Assembly: GCA_951812925.1 (NCBI GenBank)
Contig: OX638370.1
Coordinates: 119,550,897 to 119,614,896, forward strand
DNA: 64,000 nucleotides
Origin: Calliopum simillimum
Taxonomy: Eukaryota > Arthropoda > Insecta > Diptera > Lauxaniidae
Direction of reading: 5' to 3'
Shown here: positions 12,466-23,411 of the stretch, one piece after another
Layout of the letters: every line of letters begins with the position of its first letter
Numbering within the stretch: the first letter of the stretch is position 1
Notes under the pieces: model-generated
Told to the model about the DNA's origin: nothing
Database searches by the model: none
What the model saw: only the letters and a program-made list of their open reading frames with translations
Translations under genes and position numbers: made by a program

Positions 12466-13250
12466 AGGCCCTATTTTATGTCTCTTTTGATTAAACATGA
12501 ATTTGGTCTTCGCTGAAGAATGCAGTTGAAACAGTAAAGGTTCCAGTTTTAAGAAAACTTTCCAACAGAAACTTTTTAACACCACAGACTGAAAGCAAAT
12601 TTGGCTTGATTGCTACAAATATTAGTATGTATATAAAATTTAGGACCTTTGGAAAACAAAAACATTCCATAATATCCATTCCATAATATGTATCCTTTGG
12701 GAAATTCCAACACTCAGACGAAATCATATTTGATATTTAATCCTTTTTTTTTCCTTTTTCAAATAAATTTTGAGACTAATATTTTTGCTTTCATCTTTAA
12801 CCACTCGGTGAACATAAAAAGAATGATAACCTACAACCCCTAAACGTATTGAGGTGGCTGCCACTAAACATTTACAAACACTTCATAAGTGGCTTTTATT
12901 CCTAAAAGCAGGCAACAGAGAATGCCAAAAGACATGACAAACAATTTTATACAGTTGGGGGTTTTTTCGTTTTTAGTTTACATTTTCGTTAATTTTTTTT
13001 TCTCCCCTTCCTGTGTTACCAAATTATTAAATTAGCAACGGACTAAAAGCTTTATTATGACAAGTGACAACAAACAAAAATTACAAAATACAACAACAAA
13101 AGTGCCAAAATGTAACCCTTCGAAATTGTTGCAAAAGAACCAAAAAAATTGGGGAGAAAAGCTTATGAAACCATTATCCAAAAATAGAGTTGACAAGCAG
13201 CAATGCAAAAGCGTAAAATGGTTGAGAAGGCTGCTGTGAAGTGCTTTTTG
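12466..13250. other. No recognised gene
   Basis: AT-rich. Short open frames at 12491-12727 and 13057-13239 have no recognisable domains and biased composition. Left uncalled. Confidence 0.5.
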
Positions 13251-13704
13251 ACAGAGCTGTAAAATTATATAATACAGAGAGATAAAAATATTATCGTACC
13301 ACGGGTTTTAGAAAAATTCCGAAAGCAGACGAAATATTGTACTGTATTGACAATATTCGCGAACATTATCTATACCCCCAAAAAAAAATTTTTTTAAGAA
13401 TATTGACTTTATTTTTTAAGCATCCTTGGGTATCCATTTTGTAATAAAAAAAAAAGTTATGAGCAAAATATATGTTTTTTAGCCAAAGTAAGCCTTCAGT
13501 AAAATCAAAAGTGCTCCATTGGTTTTTCTGGGGATGAAAAAAAATGAAGCATATATCGTTTTTAAGAGTCCTTTTAACTTTTCAGATGTTTTCGCAATGA
13601 TTTTTTTTTTCTGGCTTCATACAAAATCGATCCGGTCTGGTGTATAGATTATAAAATAGCTATAGCCAACAAAATCAGTCTACTGCACTATCTTACAGCT
13701 CTGT
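13251..13704. mobile_element. Possible MITE with ACAGAGCTGTAA ends
   Basis: ACAGAGCTGTAA at 13251-13262 is repeated inverted at 13693-13704, bounding a 454-bp AT-rich non-coding segment. No clear target duplication was found, so the call rests on the 12-bp inverted ends only. Confidence 0.4.
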
Positions 13705-14099
13705 TTTTCAGTTAACAAAAATGTAAATAAGTAACTTGTATGTGCAATGTATATTTGTAAGTCTGAGTATTTTTTTTTTTTTCCTACTAAATTCAGAGTT
13801 CAAAAACTGAACTGCTTTAGCGGTTGGAGTGATTTTGTGAATTTCACTTAGCGTCCGTTTTTTGGCGCAATAAACTTAAAAGCCATGTCATGTTCACTCG
13901 CATTTCATTTCACTTTTAGCCTAATTCTATTATTCACAAAGTTGTTGGTGCCAACAGTCGGGGTCCAGGGTCGTCTGCATGCTGTCCAATCATAAAGACT
14001 GTCTGTGTTATGATGATCTTCATATCAAAATATGTGCATAATGTTTTTGTGAAACACTTTATAGTGGCTCTCAGCATATGCCAAATTTCAAAAATGTAA

Positions 14100-16618
14100 A
14101 GAAATTATTTAATAAAATTGTAACTTTCTCCTCAAAAAACAGTAAATATTTCAACACCAACTCATTTTACCCAATTTAACAGCACTTTGCTTGATCTCTT
14201 CTTTGTGAATGATAAATCAAAGGTACTACTGTACGATCAATTAACTGCATCTGCTTTTTCTAGACATGATCTCATATTTCTGTCAAACAATCTTTGTTTC
14301 GAAAATCTTCCGACCTCGTTTAGTTACAGAAATTTCAAAAAAATAGACTATAATCAACTCAATCCTGGTCCACTATATACATATGATATGGCAGAGGTTG
14401 AAGATCAGGTCACTTTTTTTGAACAAAACTTAAGTAACATTTTTGATGAAACTGTACCCCTTGAAACCAAATATCCAAAATTTCGACAGAAGCCTTGGTT
14501 TAATAACTCAGTAAGAAATCTGATAAATGAACGCAATAGCGCATACAATCGATGGAAACGTTTCAAAACTCCTGAGCTGTATGCAGAGTTTAAGCGTCTT
14601 AGAAAAGCTGTAGGTGTTGAAATGAAACTGGCAAAGACTCGGTTCTATAGTGAAAAGTTTCAAAAAGCTGTTGGAGGCAAAAAATTGTGGAATGAAATTA
14701 AAGAAATTAGAATTGGTAAGGAAAAAATTATTAATCATGATGTAGTAGACGTCAATGACCTAAACGAGAAATTTTTAAATTTTCCGATGCCAGCCGTAAC
14801 AGACAATGTCTGTTCGAATTCAAATGTTGCCAGTATCAGTTTCTCGTTTCGTTGTGTCGACCAGTACGAAGTACTGCAAAGTATACTATCAATTAAATCG
14901 AATGCTATTGGTCTGGACGAGATTCACCCTGTATTCTTGAAAGCCCTTCTCCCTGTTCTGTTGCCATATATTACTCATATTTTTATTACGATTCTGACAA
15001 GTTCTAAATTCCCCAGTATGTAGAAGATAGCTAAAATTATCCCAGTGCCTAATTCTAAAGCTTTTGAACTGTTGGTATACCAGCAAATAAATAGATTTGC
15101 AAGCAATAGCGGGCTTATTACGGATAGACAATCAGGATTTAGAGCAAAACGCAGCTGTGTAACTGCACTGGTGGATGTAGTAGAAAGCATACGTGCTAGG
15201 CTTGATCATAACAAAGTGAGCTTTCTAGTTCTTCTGGATCATTCAAAGGCCTTTGATACAGTTGACTACTCCATTATGTATTCTAAACTCCTTCCTAATT
15301 TTAATTTCTCGTTAACAGCAGGTAAATTAATCAAGTCCTATCTGTTGAATAGATTACAAGCAGTCTGTGTACACAATGTGAAATCTATTTTTCTTCCTGT
15401 AACGAGAAGAGTACCTCAGGGCTCTGTCCTTGGACCACTCCTTTTTTCACTATATGCAAACGATTTGCCCAAGGTACTCCGAAATTGCAATATCCACATG
15501 TACGCGGATGATGTACAGCTGTATACAAGCTGCTCTCGTGAGAGTGTATCAAACTGTGTAGCACTTATCAATGATGATCTTGCTAACATTGCTAACTGGG
15601 CAAAGGACAATGGTCTAAGCCTCAATCCTACTAAGTCAAAGTGCTTAGTTATTACTAAAAAACTAATAGACATTAGGGATTTCCCACATGTCCTGCTTAA
15701 AGAATGTCCCATCGATTATGTAGAATATGCTAAGAATCTTGGTATTATTTTTAATAGGACACTATCTTGGAACACGCATATTGGCAGAGTGTACAGCATG
15801 CTTCGAACATAGTGGATAACGCAATACTATACACCGTTGAGGATACGATTACTACTCGCGAAAGCGTATCTTCTTCCTACTTGAATCTATGGGTGCGAGT
15901 TGTATGCTAATTGCGATGTTACATCCAAGGCAAAGCTAAATGTATTAGTTAATAATATCGCCAGATATGTCTTTAGTCTAAGTCGTAGAGACCATGTCTC
16001 ACGATTTACTGCTAAACTTTGCCAGATGTCCTTTGTGAACCTCCTTAATATTCGAACTCTGCTGCTACTGCAAAAGATAATAAGAACTAATGAACCCAAA
16101 TATTTACGCGAAAGACTGATTTTTACACGCTCTAACCGAGTCAATGCGCTTATCCAATTCCGACATTCTTGCCTAACTTCGGAGAGACAATTCTATATTC
16201 ATGCTATACGTCTTTGGAATTCATTACCCTCGGAACTTCGAACCAATCTAACCAATGTGCAATATAAAAAAAGACTGATTTTATACTTTTCTACGTTGCA
16301 ATGAAATGAAACGAAATTCATTAATAAGTTAAGTAGATAATAAAAAAAAGGAAAAAAAAATATTAAAATTTTTTTTTTTTTTTAATTATTTCGTATTTTT
16401 CTCTAATATAAATTTGTAAAACCATTTCTTTTTATGTTTTTATGTATTTTCGTTTTTAAGATTATTTTTATTTTTTTTATTGTAACGCAATTTCTTTTAT
16501 GCTTTCACTCAGAATGCCATTATACACATAACATGAAGCTAGTGCTGTAATATTAAGATTACTTTAAGAATCTTGTTGTACTAGCTAATCGCATAAATAA
16601 ACCAAATCAAATCAAAAA
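14100..16618 (+). mobile_element. 5'-truncated LINE of the Jockey/CR1-like group
   Basis: The segment starts inside the end of the endonuclease domain, contains a reverse transcriptase and a C-terminal domain, then a ~300-bp A/T-rich 3' region ending in short CAAAT repeats at about 16600-16618. That layout (5' truncation, one pol frame, simple-repeat tail) is typical of non-LTR retrotransposons. The stretch upstream (13705-14100) shows nothing recognisable. Confidence 0.85.
14124..16304 (+). pseudogene. LINE endonuclease-end / reverse transcriptase, broken
   Basis: Three open blocks belong to one ancestral ORF. Block one (to 15023) has the endonuclease end (LLDLFFVND, then AFSRHDLIFLS), a basic linker and the start of the RT (GLDEIHPVFLK). 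It ends in an in-frame TAG at 15021, followed by a small deletion. Block two (15045-15812) holds the RT core: LLDHSKAFDTVDY, RRVPQGSVLGPLL, MYADDVQLY and LNPTKSKCLVI. Near 15812 the frame shifts, and block three (15900-16304) is the C-terminal domain with the motif LWNSLPSELR. The catalytic YADD is intact but the gene is interrupted at least twice. The clade assignment is by resemblance only. Confidence 0.85.
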
Positions 16619-16619
16619 C

Positions 16620-17425
16620 ACCTTGTGTCAGGAGAGTTCAGTGCGCTAATGGTTATAATGCTATAATTCTACTCTCACCTGTTTAGCAATTTGGAATTGA
16701 ATTGATACTGGAAGGAAATGAAACTTATATTTAAAAATAGGTGTCCACTTATTACAGTTCAAATATTTGTAGGGTTCAGCACTTACCTACCAATTTTCAA
16801 CAAAACAGTGTGTATAACTTGCGAGATGTACCGCGTCAAAATTTTTCCAATCAATAGAGTGTCCTCGGCACTAATTTTATTATCCTCGGCTTTTGAGTAA
16901 AGTATGGTATTTATATTTGACACCTCGCTTTCAAAATTGGTGAACACTAAACTTTTTGTATAGTTTGCGAGATATATAACCTGTTAAAATGTTAATAAAC
17001 TTAAAAGACACTTAACTGTTATTTATTTATGGTTGAGAAGTTTGACACCTACAAACCTTCCAAATTCAGTAAAAATAGCTTATATGGGTTAGAAGTTAAG
17101 CCGTGTTAAAGTTTTTAGTCGTACAAAAGTGAGCAAAAACTTATTTTATTACGCTCACTTTTCGACCTGTGTATGGGTTTCATGTTTAGTACTTGCCTGC
17201 ACAAAACGTAATGCCAAAGAAATGTTTTAAAAAAGTGGGTTTGAAATATTACTCCTAAAAAAATTGACTTTAAAAACTTCAGCTCTTCTATTCTGGATTT
17301 GCCTGTCACCAATTTGTTGTTGATATTTATTGCACTGTATCTCTTTCTGAACATGATACGGCTATCACCACGCACACTCGAGTGAAAACAGAAATCGTTT
17401 AACCCAGACTTACATAAATTGACTT
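16620..17425. other. Intergenic, with loosely repeated segment
   Basis: Between 16740 and 17110 phrases such as TTGCGAGAT and CACTTA..TTTGACACC recur at roughly 150-200 bp spacing, suggesting diverged direct repeats. No gene is supported; the minus-strand frame 17115-17441 has no recognisable motif. Confidence 0.4.
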
Positions 17426-17429
17426 CCTG

Positions 17430-17790
17430 TTCGGCGTCCATCCCACATTGGTGGGCTGTGAAAGAAAATCTCTCAACAATTAGGATTTGTATTTAGAGTG
17501 TACGGCTACAAAAGTCATCTGTATCAAAAATGTTGTACCATCACCACCAAAATCAGCCATATACTTAGTTACGGGCAATTGCATAGAACTAGAGTCAATT
17601 TCAAAAAATCAATAATATACTACCAGAAGATGGTCTTCTGCAAGAATGACAAATATTCAATCTTCAATCATACGCAGCCAGAATCCAATGAGCGCCTTAG
17701 TAAAAAAAAAATATGCACAGAACACATTGGATGGCAAACAAAAAATTTAATCAAAAACAAAAATGGGAACGTATTACATAACTTGTGCAA
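17430..17790 (+). pseudogene. Probable Tc1-like transposase remnant
   Basis: One open stretch (from about 17495) reads YGYKSHLYQK, then a basic middle, then VFCKNDKYSIFNHTQPESNE. This resembles the Tc1 pattern in which the first catalytic Asp lies in 'V.FSDESK..IF' followed by an NE..RL segment. Here the SDES part is replaced by CKND, so the catalytic Asp region is altered. It lies directly upstream of the degenerate fibrinogen-domain copy. No terminal repeats were identified, and the resemblance is weak. Confidence 0.35.
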
Positions 17791-18185
17791 AATTTAGTAC
17801 CAAGGACAAAGATAACGATAAGCTAAAGGAGAAAAACTGTGCAATTTACAATAAAAGGGCATGGTGGTTTACCAATTGTGGTGATAGGTAAGATGCAACT
17901 ATAGTTTTTATTATTTACGGTGTTGAGACGTTTGAACATAATTGTTTAGGCACCTTAATGGATATTACTAACAAAAAGGCAAATTGGGTGATGCTGATTA
18001 CGGAAAGAGAATCAATTGGTTTAAAAGAAATACAGCCCTTTATTCCCTTAAATATAGAATGTTTAATATAATATTTACTAGTGAGTCATTTTATAAGGCT
18101 GGAAAACCTTTACAAAAACTGTTATTCAAGACTCTGAGCCCAATAAAGTTGTACAGATTTAACCTTGAAACTAAAGCTATCTAGA
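17790..18185 (+). pseudogene. Degenerate FREP (fibrinogen-domain) gene copy A
   Basis: Contains the C-terminal end of a fibrinogen-related domain in two exons. The first (to 17887) reads FSTKDKDNDKLKEKNCA then AWWFTNCGD and ends at a GTAAG donor. The second starts at 17950 after TTTAG and reads HLNGYY, a stop (TAA 17969-17971), then INWFKRNTALYSLKY. The exon junction is at the same codon as in the intact gene at 30483-37637. The calcium-site pattern DxDND survives. The upstream part of the domain is missing, so this is a fragment. It is inverted and tail-to-tail with copy B. Confidence 0.8.
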
Positions 18186-18278
18186 TATTTTATTTCCTTA
18201 ATATATGGGCGAATACATCTAGTAAATGCTATTTACTACAATTATTCGCCCATATATTAAGAAAATAAAATATCCCCA
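18185..18278. repeat. Hairpin at the centre of the FREP inverted duplication
   Basis: GATATTTTATTTCCTTAATA followed by TATGGGCGAA is repeated inverted about 30 bp further on. It forms the junction where the 3' flanks of pseudogene copies A and B meet, and homology continues outward in both directions to about 17815 and 18640. Confidence 0.8.
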
Positions 18279-18369
18279 AAGCTATTGTTTCAAGGTCAAA
18301 CCTGTATAAATTCATTGAGTAGGATTTGTGATGGTATTCCAGCCGTATAAAAAAACTAACAAGTATATG

Positions 18370-18990
18370 TTATACTTCAATCTACATTTCAGTGCGTAAA
18401 GAGCTACATGCCTCTTAAGCCAATTGATTTCCTATCCGTAATCAGCATTAGCTAATTTGTGTTTTTGTTAGTAATAGCCATTAAGGTGGCTTAAAAAAAA
18501 AAAATTTAAACATCTCAATACCGAAAAGAATAAAAATCATAGTACCTATCTTACCTATCACCACAACTGGTCAGCCACCATGCCCCTTCATTGTAAATTG
18601 CACAGTTTTGCTCCATTAAATTAACATTATCTTTATCGCTGGTAGTTAATTTTGCAACGTAATGAAAACTAATGGATCTTTAGGATCACCATTAAATGTG
18701 TCAAGAGTTTCGAGTTTATAATCATACGTTTCACCAAGAATGCCAAATTTGTTTGGCCGAACGCGTTGCGTTTCCCATATTTGTCCGAAATAATGTCAAA
18801 TTTTGCAGCATGGCAGCACTATAATCACTTCCAGTTGAAATCTGAGAGAAAACAAAAATTTCTAAATCCATGCGACTTTCAAGGATTTGTATTGTATCCA
18901 ATTATCTTACTTTGTTGCTTAGAGAATTTCGATACACGTTGTTCCGAAATTAATTGTAAAATGGTGAAAAGACTGCAATGATCTTGGCTA
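18370..18990 (-). pseudogene. Degenerate FREP gene copy B, including signal-peptide exon
   Basis: On the minus strand, 18915-18985 resembles the first exon of the intact FREP gene (shared TTTTACAATTAATTTCGG, then CAACGTGTATCGAAA and a GTAAG donor) but the start codon is lost and the interior has a deletion. At 18790-18555 a fibrinogen-domain part reads KFGILGETYDYKLETLDTF. After a frameshift it reads SDKDNVNLMEQNCA and AWWLTSCGD, ending at a GTAAG donor. The final exon, from 18489, has two in-frame stops. The first stop is at the same position as in copy A (after HLNGYY), so the copies share a disabled or altered ancestor. Confidence 0.8.
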
Positions 18991-18999
18991 GTGAGCAGT

Positions 19000-19275
19000 A
19001 AAGTTCTTACTAAATATTATTTGAGAAATCATTCATTTATTAATAAGCGCAGGAGAGTGTAAAATTTACACTGTAAATGATAAAATGATTCACTCATGTC
19101 ATTTCATGCTCTCTCTGCAATTGTTCTCAGAGATGTTAACTGTAAAGTTTTAACTAATCGAGCCTTAACCGCCAAAAAGACTCAACCGACAAAAAACAAA
19201 TTTTACAGCAGAAGCTTCTTTTGAATTTTCTTTGCATACATTGTAGTGCAACAGTTAAAATTGCTTTCGCTATAA
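19000..19275 (-). other. Upstream flank duplicated with FREP copy B
   Basis: Sequence such as CTTAACCGC, GACAAAAA..AATTTTACAG and the ATGCTCTCT segment parallels 37660-37890 upstream of the intact FREP gene. The TATA-like TATATAAA of the intact gene has no good counterpart here (the matching stretch reads TTATTAATA on the plus strand). The duplication therefore included the promoter region, now decayed. Confidence 0.65.
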
Positions 19276-19421
19276 TTTCGTATTGGTACTTTAAGTCTAA
19301 GAGCCAGCGCTTAAAAATTACTTTGTGTTTTTAAAAGCTGGTTTTGTTTAAAATAAAACCGAAAAACTTTTCATTAACAAAGTTTTCAATTACACAGTGC
19401 GACAAAATGGAAAAAAAATTT

Positions 19422-20015
19422 TGCCCCTGGGGTCTCATAAAGTTTTTCTGATAGGTTATGAAAAATAAAAATACACGTATTTCACCGAATATGTGTATCA
19501 GTGATTTTTTCCATCTTATGGCTCCTCAAAGCTTAAAATTTGCGTTTTATATGAAATTTTGAGATTTTATGAAAAAACCATCATAGTATGAAATGGTGCT
19601 CATGTCATTACCTTTAATTTAAGGTATAGCACTTGAGGATCGGATCGGTAGTTTTTGTTTTATAAGCAAAATCATTTTCAATGTATTTTTTGTTTTCATA
19701 TATTTCGGAAAATAAAAAATAAATAATCAAAGTCTTCTAATATTGAAACAGCAAAATTTTTACAGTTTTGCTTATAAAACAAAAACTACCATGCGGATTC
19801 TCAAGTGCTATATCTTAAATTAAAGGTAATGACATGAGCACCATTTCATGATAAGATGGTTTTTTCATAAAATCTCAAAATTTCATAGAAAACGCGAATT
19901 TTAAGCTTTGAGGAGCCATAAGATGGAACAAATCACTGATACACATATTCGGTGAAATACGTGTATTTTTATTTTTCATAACCTATCAGAAAAACTTTAT
20001 GAGACCCCAGGGGCA
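19422..20015. mobile_element. Foldback element with ~250-bp arms
   Basis: TGCCCCTGGGGTCTCATAAA at 19422 is matched inverted at the right end (to 20015). Similarity continues inward for about 250 bp on both sides, leaving a ~90-bp centre (19673-19762). There is no coding potential. Target duplication is unclear because the flanks are A/T homopolymers. The class (MITE or foldback) is inferred from structure alone. Confidence 0.8.
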
Positions 20016-21136
20016 TGTTTTGTTATTATATTAAACATGCTTTAAGTCAATCATAGTCAATTTAAAGCATACTCTATAGTTAAAAGTATAATTCAACTTT
20101 AAAATATCAAAAAGCTGCTGCTAAACCAGTAAGCAATCAGCAAAAACAGAGAAAAATGTCACTTTATAAAAAATTTTCAGTGTGTTTAATTTATGATTTT
20201 GTGCAATAAATTTCAAAACGTTTAATTTCTGAGAAATTGCAAGTGATTTCGATTTGATTTCATATTTCACAGTCAGTAAATATTTGAAAAAACCACAGCG
20301 CATTGTTTAATTGAGAATTAAAGTATACTCTATCTTTTTAGAATTTTGCTAACAGACGCCTATGGTTTTTTTTTCACAAAAAAGTGTACACAAAAATAAT
20401 TCACTACAAGGACACATTTTCTTTAAATAAATTAAACGCGGAATTAAAGGTTATATATTCACCCATATGAAAAGATGCCTGCTTTTTCGAGCATCTGATC
20501 CACAAAATAGTGACACGGGTCGAAATCTCTTAAATTTTAAAAAAAAATGGATTTTCCTGTTTAAAAATGTTAGTCGCATTAAACGCAGGAGTGATATATG
20601 AATAAATTTATGTGCATTCAATCAAATCAATTAAGATGAAATGAACTCAAAGTGAAAATGGGTGGTGCCAAGCCCCAAAAACAAATTTGGCGATCTCTTT
20701 TCTTTTAAACTGCAAAGCCATTATATGGTAAATGTCTCTCAATTAAGGGAGTCTTGTGTTTTTATGCAATGATCAAGATTAATTTTTAAACCCTTCCATT
20801 GACTATTTTTAAATTATACAGTGATACAAACATCCGGGCTAATTGGGTTCCACATTTAACTGAGCCAAAAAATAGGCAATATAAATATTTCGTGTTAAGA
20901 ATCTTAACATTCCATTTCAAGAGAGTTGTGCTTCCTACATCCATTGGCCCAAAACTCTTCTGCAGAGTGCACAATAGTTTCAAAAACAACTTAGTTCGAG
21001 AATTAGAGGAATAAAGGCATTATCAAATACTGAGAAGCCCAAGAGAGCAGGCGAAAGAGCTACACAATCCAATACGTGCTATGGTGAAAGAAATTTTAAA
21101 CCTTAGCAGAAAAGATAAAAAACCTACAAACACCTA
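20016..21136. other. No recognised gene
   Basis: AT-rich. Overlapping frames around 20786-21014 on both strands are 67-71 codons and show no recognisable domain. It may include worn upstream parts of the LINE whose tail follows. Confidence 0.45.
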
Positions 21137-21319
21137 AAGAGAATTGGTTTGGTAAACGAAGATTCATGTAGGCTCTGTCCAGAGGACTTGGAAACGCCAG
21201 AGCGTATGTTATGTACTTGCTCTTCTGCGGAGAGACGAAGAATTAAGTATATTGGTGCCGGGATTTTTGATTACAATGACTTAGATAATATCAATTCCAT
21301 GGCAGTGACTAGATTTTAA
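21137..21319 (+). pseudogene. C-terminal tail of a LINE pol protein
   Basis: The frame reads RIGLVNEDSCRLCPEDLETP, then RMLCTCSSAERRR, ending at TAA 21317-21319. The C-x2-C spacing, acidic-ET segment and following cysteines are the zinc-binding tail found after RNase H in several non-LTR retrotransposons; the usual His is replaced by Arg (ETPER for ETPEH). Only the tail remains. Confidence 0.65.
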
Positions 21320-21920
21320 AAATAGTCTAAAACTGTTCTAAGTGGGAAGGAGGCGGCATAAAAAATCTTTTAGGTCACAGTGCAATCTATATTATGCCAA
21401 TAATTTTTAATAGGGAATGTAGATTACTGTAAGAACTGGTGTAAGAACTAAAGCTTTTGTAAAAATTCGTACAAAACCTCCGGACTATTAGAGCACAAGA
21501 AAATAATGACAAAACACCAAAAAATTTATTCTAAAGCATAAAATTGACTTTTTGTTCTTGAAAAAATTTCAAAGAATAAAAATAAATGCAAACGTTTCTA
21601 TCAAGCAGTTTGGTTTTCAGATCGTAATTGAGTTCTTTCGGTTGAATGAGTAAAAAGTCAAGCAAAGTTACCGAAGATTACTGTGTTACTTTTTTTATAG
21701 AATAAGTATGTGCTAAATAAATCTTAATAAATTTTAATAGTTAAAAGTTATTTAAAAAATTTTAAGAGTTTTTAAGTGTGTTACTTAATGACATTTATAT
21801 ATTGAAAAATGATTTTTTAATTGAACTTTTAGTCATATATTTGCAAAGATCGATTTACATATAAATCTATCAATGCAAATTCTAACACACAATTATGACA
21901 AATCAAGGAACCGATTAAAA
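21320..21920. other. No recognised gene
   Basis: AT-rich spacer. Nothing coding was identified. Confidence 0.5.
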
Positions 21921-21928
21921 ACACGGCT

Positions 21929-21975
21929 ATAGTGACATATGTTTCGTTTTTCGCCACAAAGGCTCATCAGACTAT
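21929..21975 (-). ncRNA. Hammerhead-ribozyme-like core
   Basis: Read on the minus strand, the order is: ATAGT (stem I, 5' side); CTGATGA (catalytic core); GCC-TTTGT-GGC (stem II with a 5-nt loop); GAAA (core); a 12-nt segment; GTC (cleavage triplet); ACTAT (stem I, 3' side, perfect complement of ATAGT). These are the conserved parts of a hammerhead in the correct order. The flaw is stem III: a second GAAA follows the first after AAC, so about 7 nt look inserted. Taking the second GAAAC, the segment ACATATGT gives a minimal A-U/C-G/A-U stem III, but then stem II is poor. Cleavage activity is uncertain; descent from a hammerhead is likely. Confidence 0.6.
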
Positions 21976-22057
21976 TTTTGTTGTAATTATAATTATATTT
22001 ATTTCACTAAATTAATTATAATTGAAAAATTGCTTAAAAACTTTCTGTGTTTTTGGC

Positions 22058-22135
22058 CTGGGCGGGAGTTGAACCAAGGACACCCCGGTTGGTAGCAGAA
22101 GTCGTTACCACTGCACCAGCCTTGCCCGGCTGCGA
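22058..22135 (-). ncRNA. tRNA-like pol III promoter segment (SINE head)
   Basis: On the minus strand TGGTGCAGTGG (22118-22108) fits the A box and GGTTCAACTCC (22075-22065) fits the B box of tRNA-type RNA polymerase III promoters, about 32 bp apart. GGGC near the 5' end and GCCC near the 3' end could pair as a remnant acceptor stem. The body does not fold into a clean tRNA, so it is tRNA-derived rather than a tRNA gene. About 85 bp downstream, in the direction of transcription, lies the hammerhead-like core. Together they look like a ribozyme-bearing SINE. Confidence 0.65.
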
Positions 22136-22139
22136 AGCC

Positions 22140-22640
22140 GACTTTTGCCAGTTTTGTTTGTGTGTTAATACGCATTGATATAAATTTTTAAAGTTATTTG
22201 GGAGAACACGACCTGATAAGGTGGCAACACCTGCAATTGTTTTAGAAAAAATTAACATCGCTGGTTGTTAACACATCTGTGCTCTAAAATAACTTTGTAT
22301 CAAAGAGAGGACTGCATGCGTATCTTTTCGTATAATCGAGAGAATGTTGCCCGGCACCGATCTCATTGATACTGAGTGTTTTTTTTTTTTTTGCTCTCAA
22401 CAAGCTCAAAACAAACCGTGCGTTAAAAAAGTTTACTTTCACCACAGCAGACCTTTAACGTAAATTTAAAATTTTTTTTTTTTTGGTTTTGTATTGTGGC
22501 AACCATGAACTCTTTCATATTTATGCTATCGATATTCATAAGACCCGCGAAGCAAGGCAAGTGATAAGAAAAAAAATCAGCCGAATTCGTTTTGGAATAA
22601 TATTGTACTCAGTTGGTCAGACCCATATATATTGTATATG
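22140..22640. other. No recognised gene
   Basis: AT-rich with poly-T runs at 22381 and 22470. Nothing coding was identified; it may include the 5' flank of the tRNA-like unit. Confidence 0.45.
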
Positions 22641-22643
22641 GAC

Positions 22644-23403
22644 TGGGGATATCAATTTTCGGGCTTTTACTGATCCCGGGTTTTTCGGGATTTTGAAATG
22701 CAATCCCGGGATCCCGGGACTAAAGCATTTTTTAAGTAGATCAGATATAAAAGTCTTTAATAAAAGCAAATATTTTTAATACAATGAGTGTACATAATTT
22801 TCAATGAAAATGTATGTTATATCGCCTTTAAGTTTTAGATTTTTTTCTTCAAACTGGATCATAGAAAAACTAATGCGCTCAAAATTTCGTCCCCAATATT
22901 GATCGAAATCTGTTACATATGTTTATACGTATATAAATGAAGAAAGCCATCTATCAGCTTCAACGCTCATAGGTTGAATCGCAGAAAGAAATAAAAAGCT
23001 TTTTAGAGACAATAGCCTCAATCTCCTCCATTAGAAAATAAGTCCACTTCCTTTATTTAAACTTTTTTCTGTTCGAACTTTGAGTTAAATTTCCAAAAGC
23101 TCTTTGTAACTTTTCTTTTGAATTTTTAGTTCTTCTTGTTAAAATTTTCGTCACTTTCAGAATAATACACTTCCTTTAATAATATGGACAAAAAGATTTC
23201 CAATCCATTCAAAGTAACATTATAATGCTTGAAAAATGGATAACATGTTTTGTAAATATTATTTAAGTCTTCTAAAAATGCATTAAATTTGCAAACTTTA
23301 TTCTTTTAAATATTCTGAAAATCCCGGGATCCATCGCGACTGATTCCGGGATTTTTTGGACTGAAAAAGGCCGAGATCCCGGGATCCCGAAATGACATCC
23401 CTA
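22644..23403. mobile_element. hAT-type non-autonomous element with CCCGGGATC motifs
   Basis: The ends TGGGGATATCA (left) and, inverted, TAGGGATGTCA (right) are flanked by ATATGGAC (22636-22643) and ATATTGAC (23404-23411), an 8-bp target duplication with one mismatch. Both subterminal regions carry several GC-rich TCCCGGGATCCCGGGA-type palindromes, striking against the AT background and typical of clustered transposase-binding sites. The 760-bp element has no coding frame. Confidence 0.8.
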
Positions 23404-23411
23404 ATATTGAC

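Noticed and set aside
22058..22135. Functional tRNA gene
   Set aside because: A and B boxes are present but the arms do not pair as a cloverleaf, so it is tRNA-derived only.
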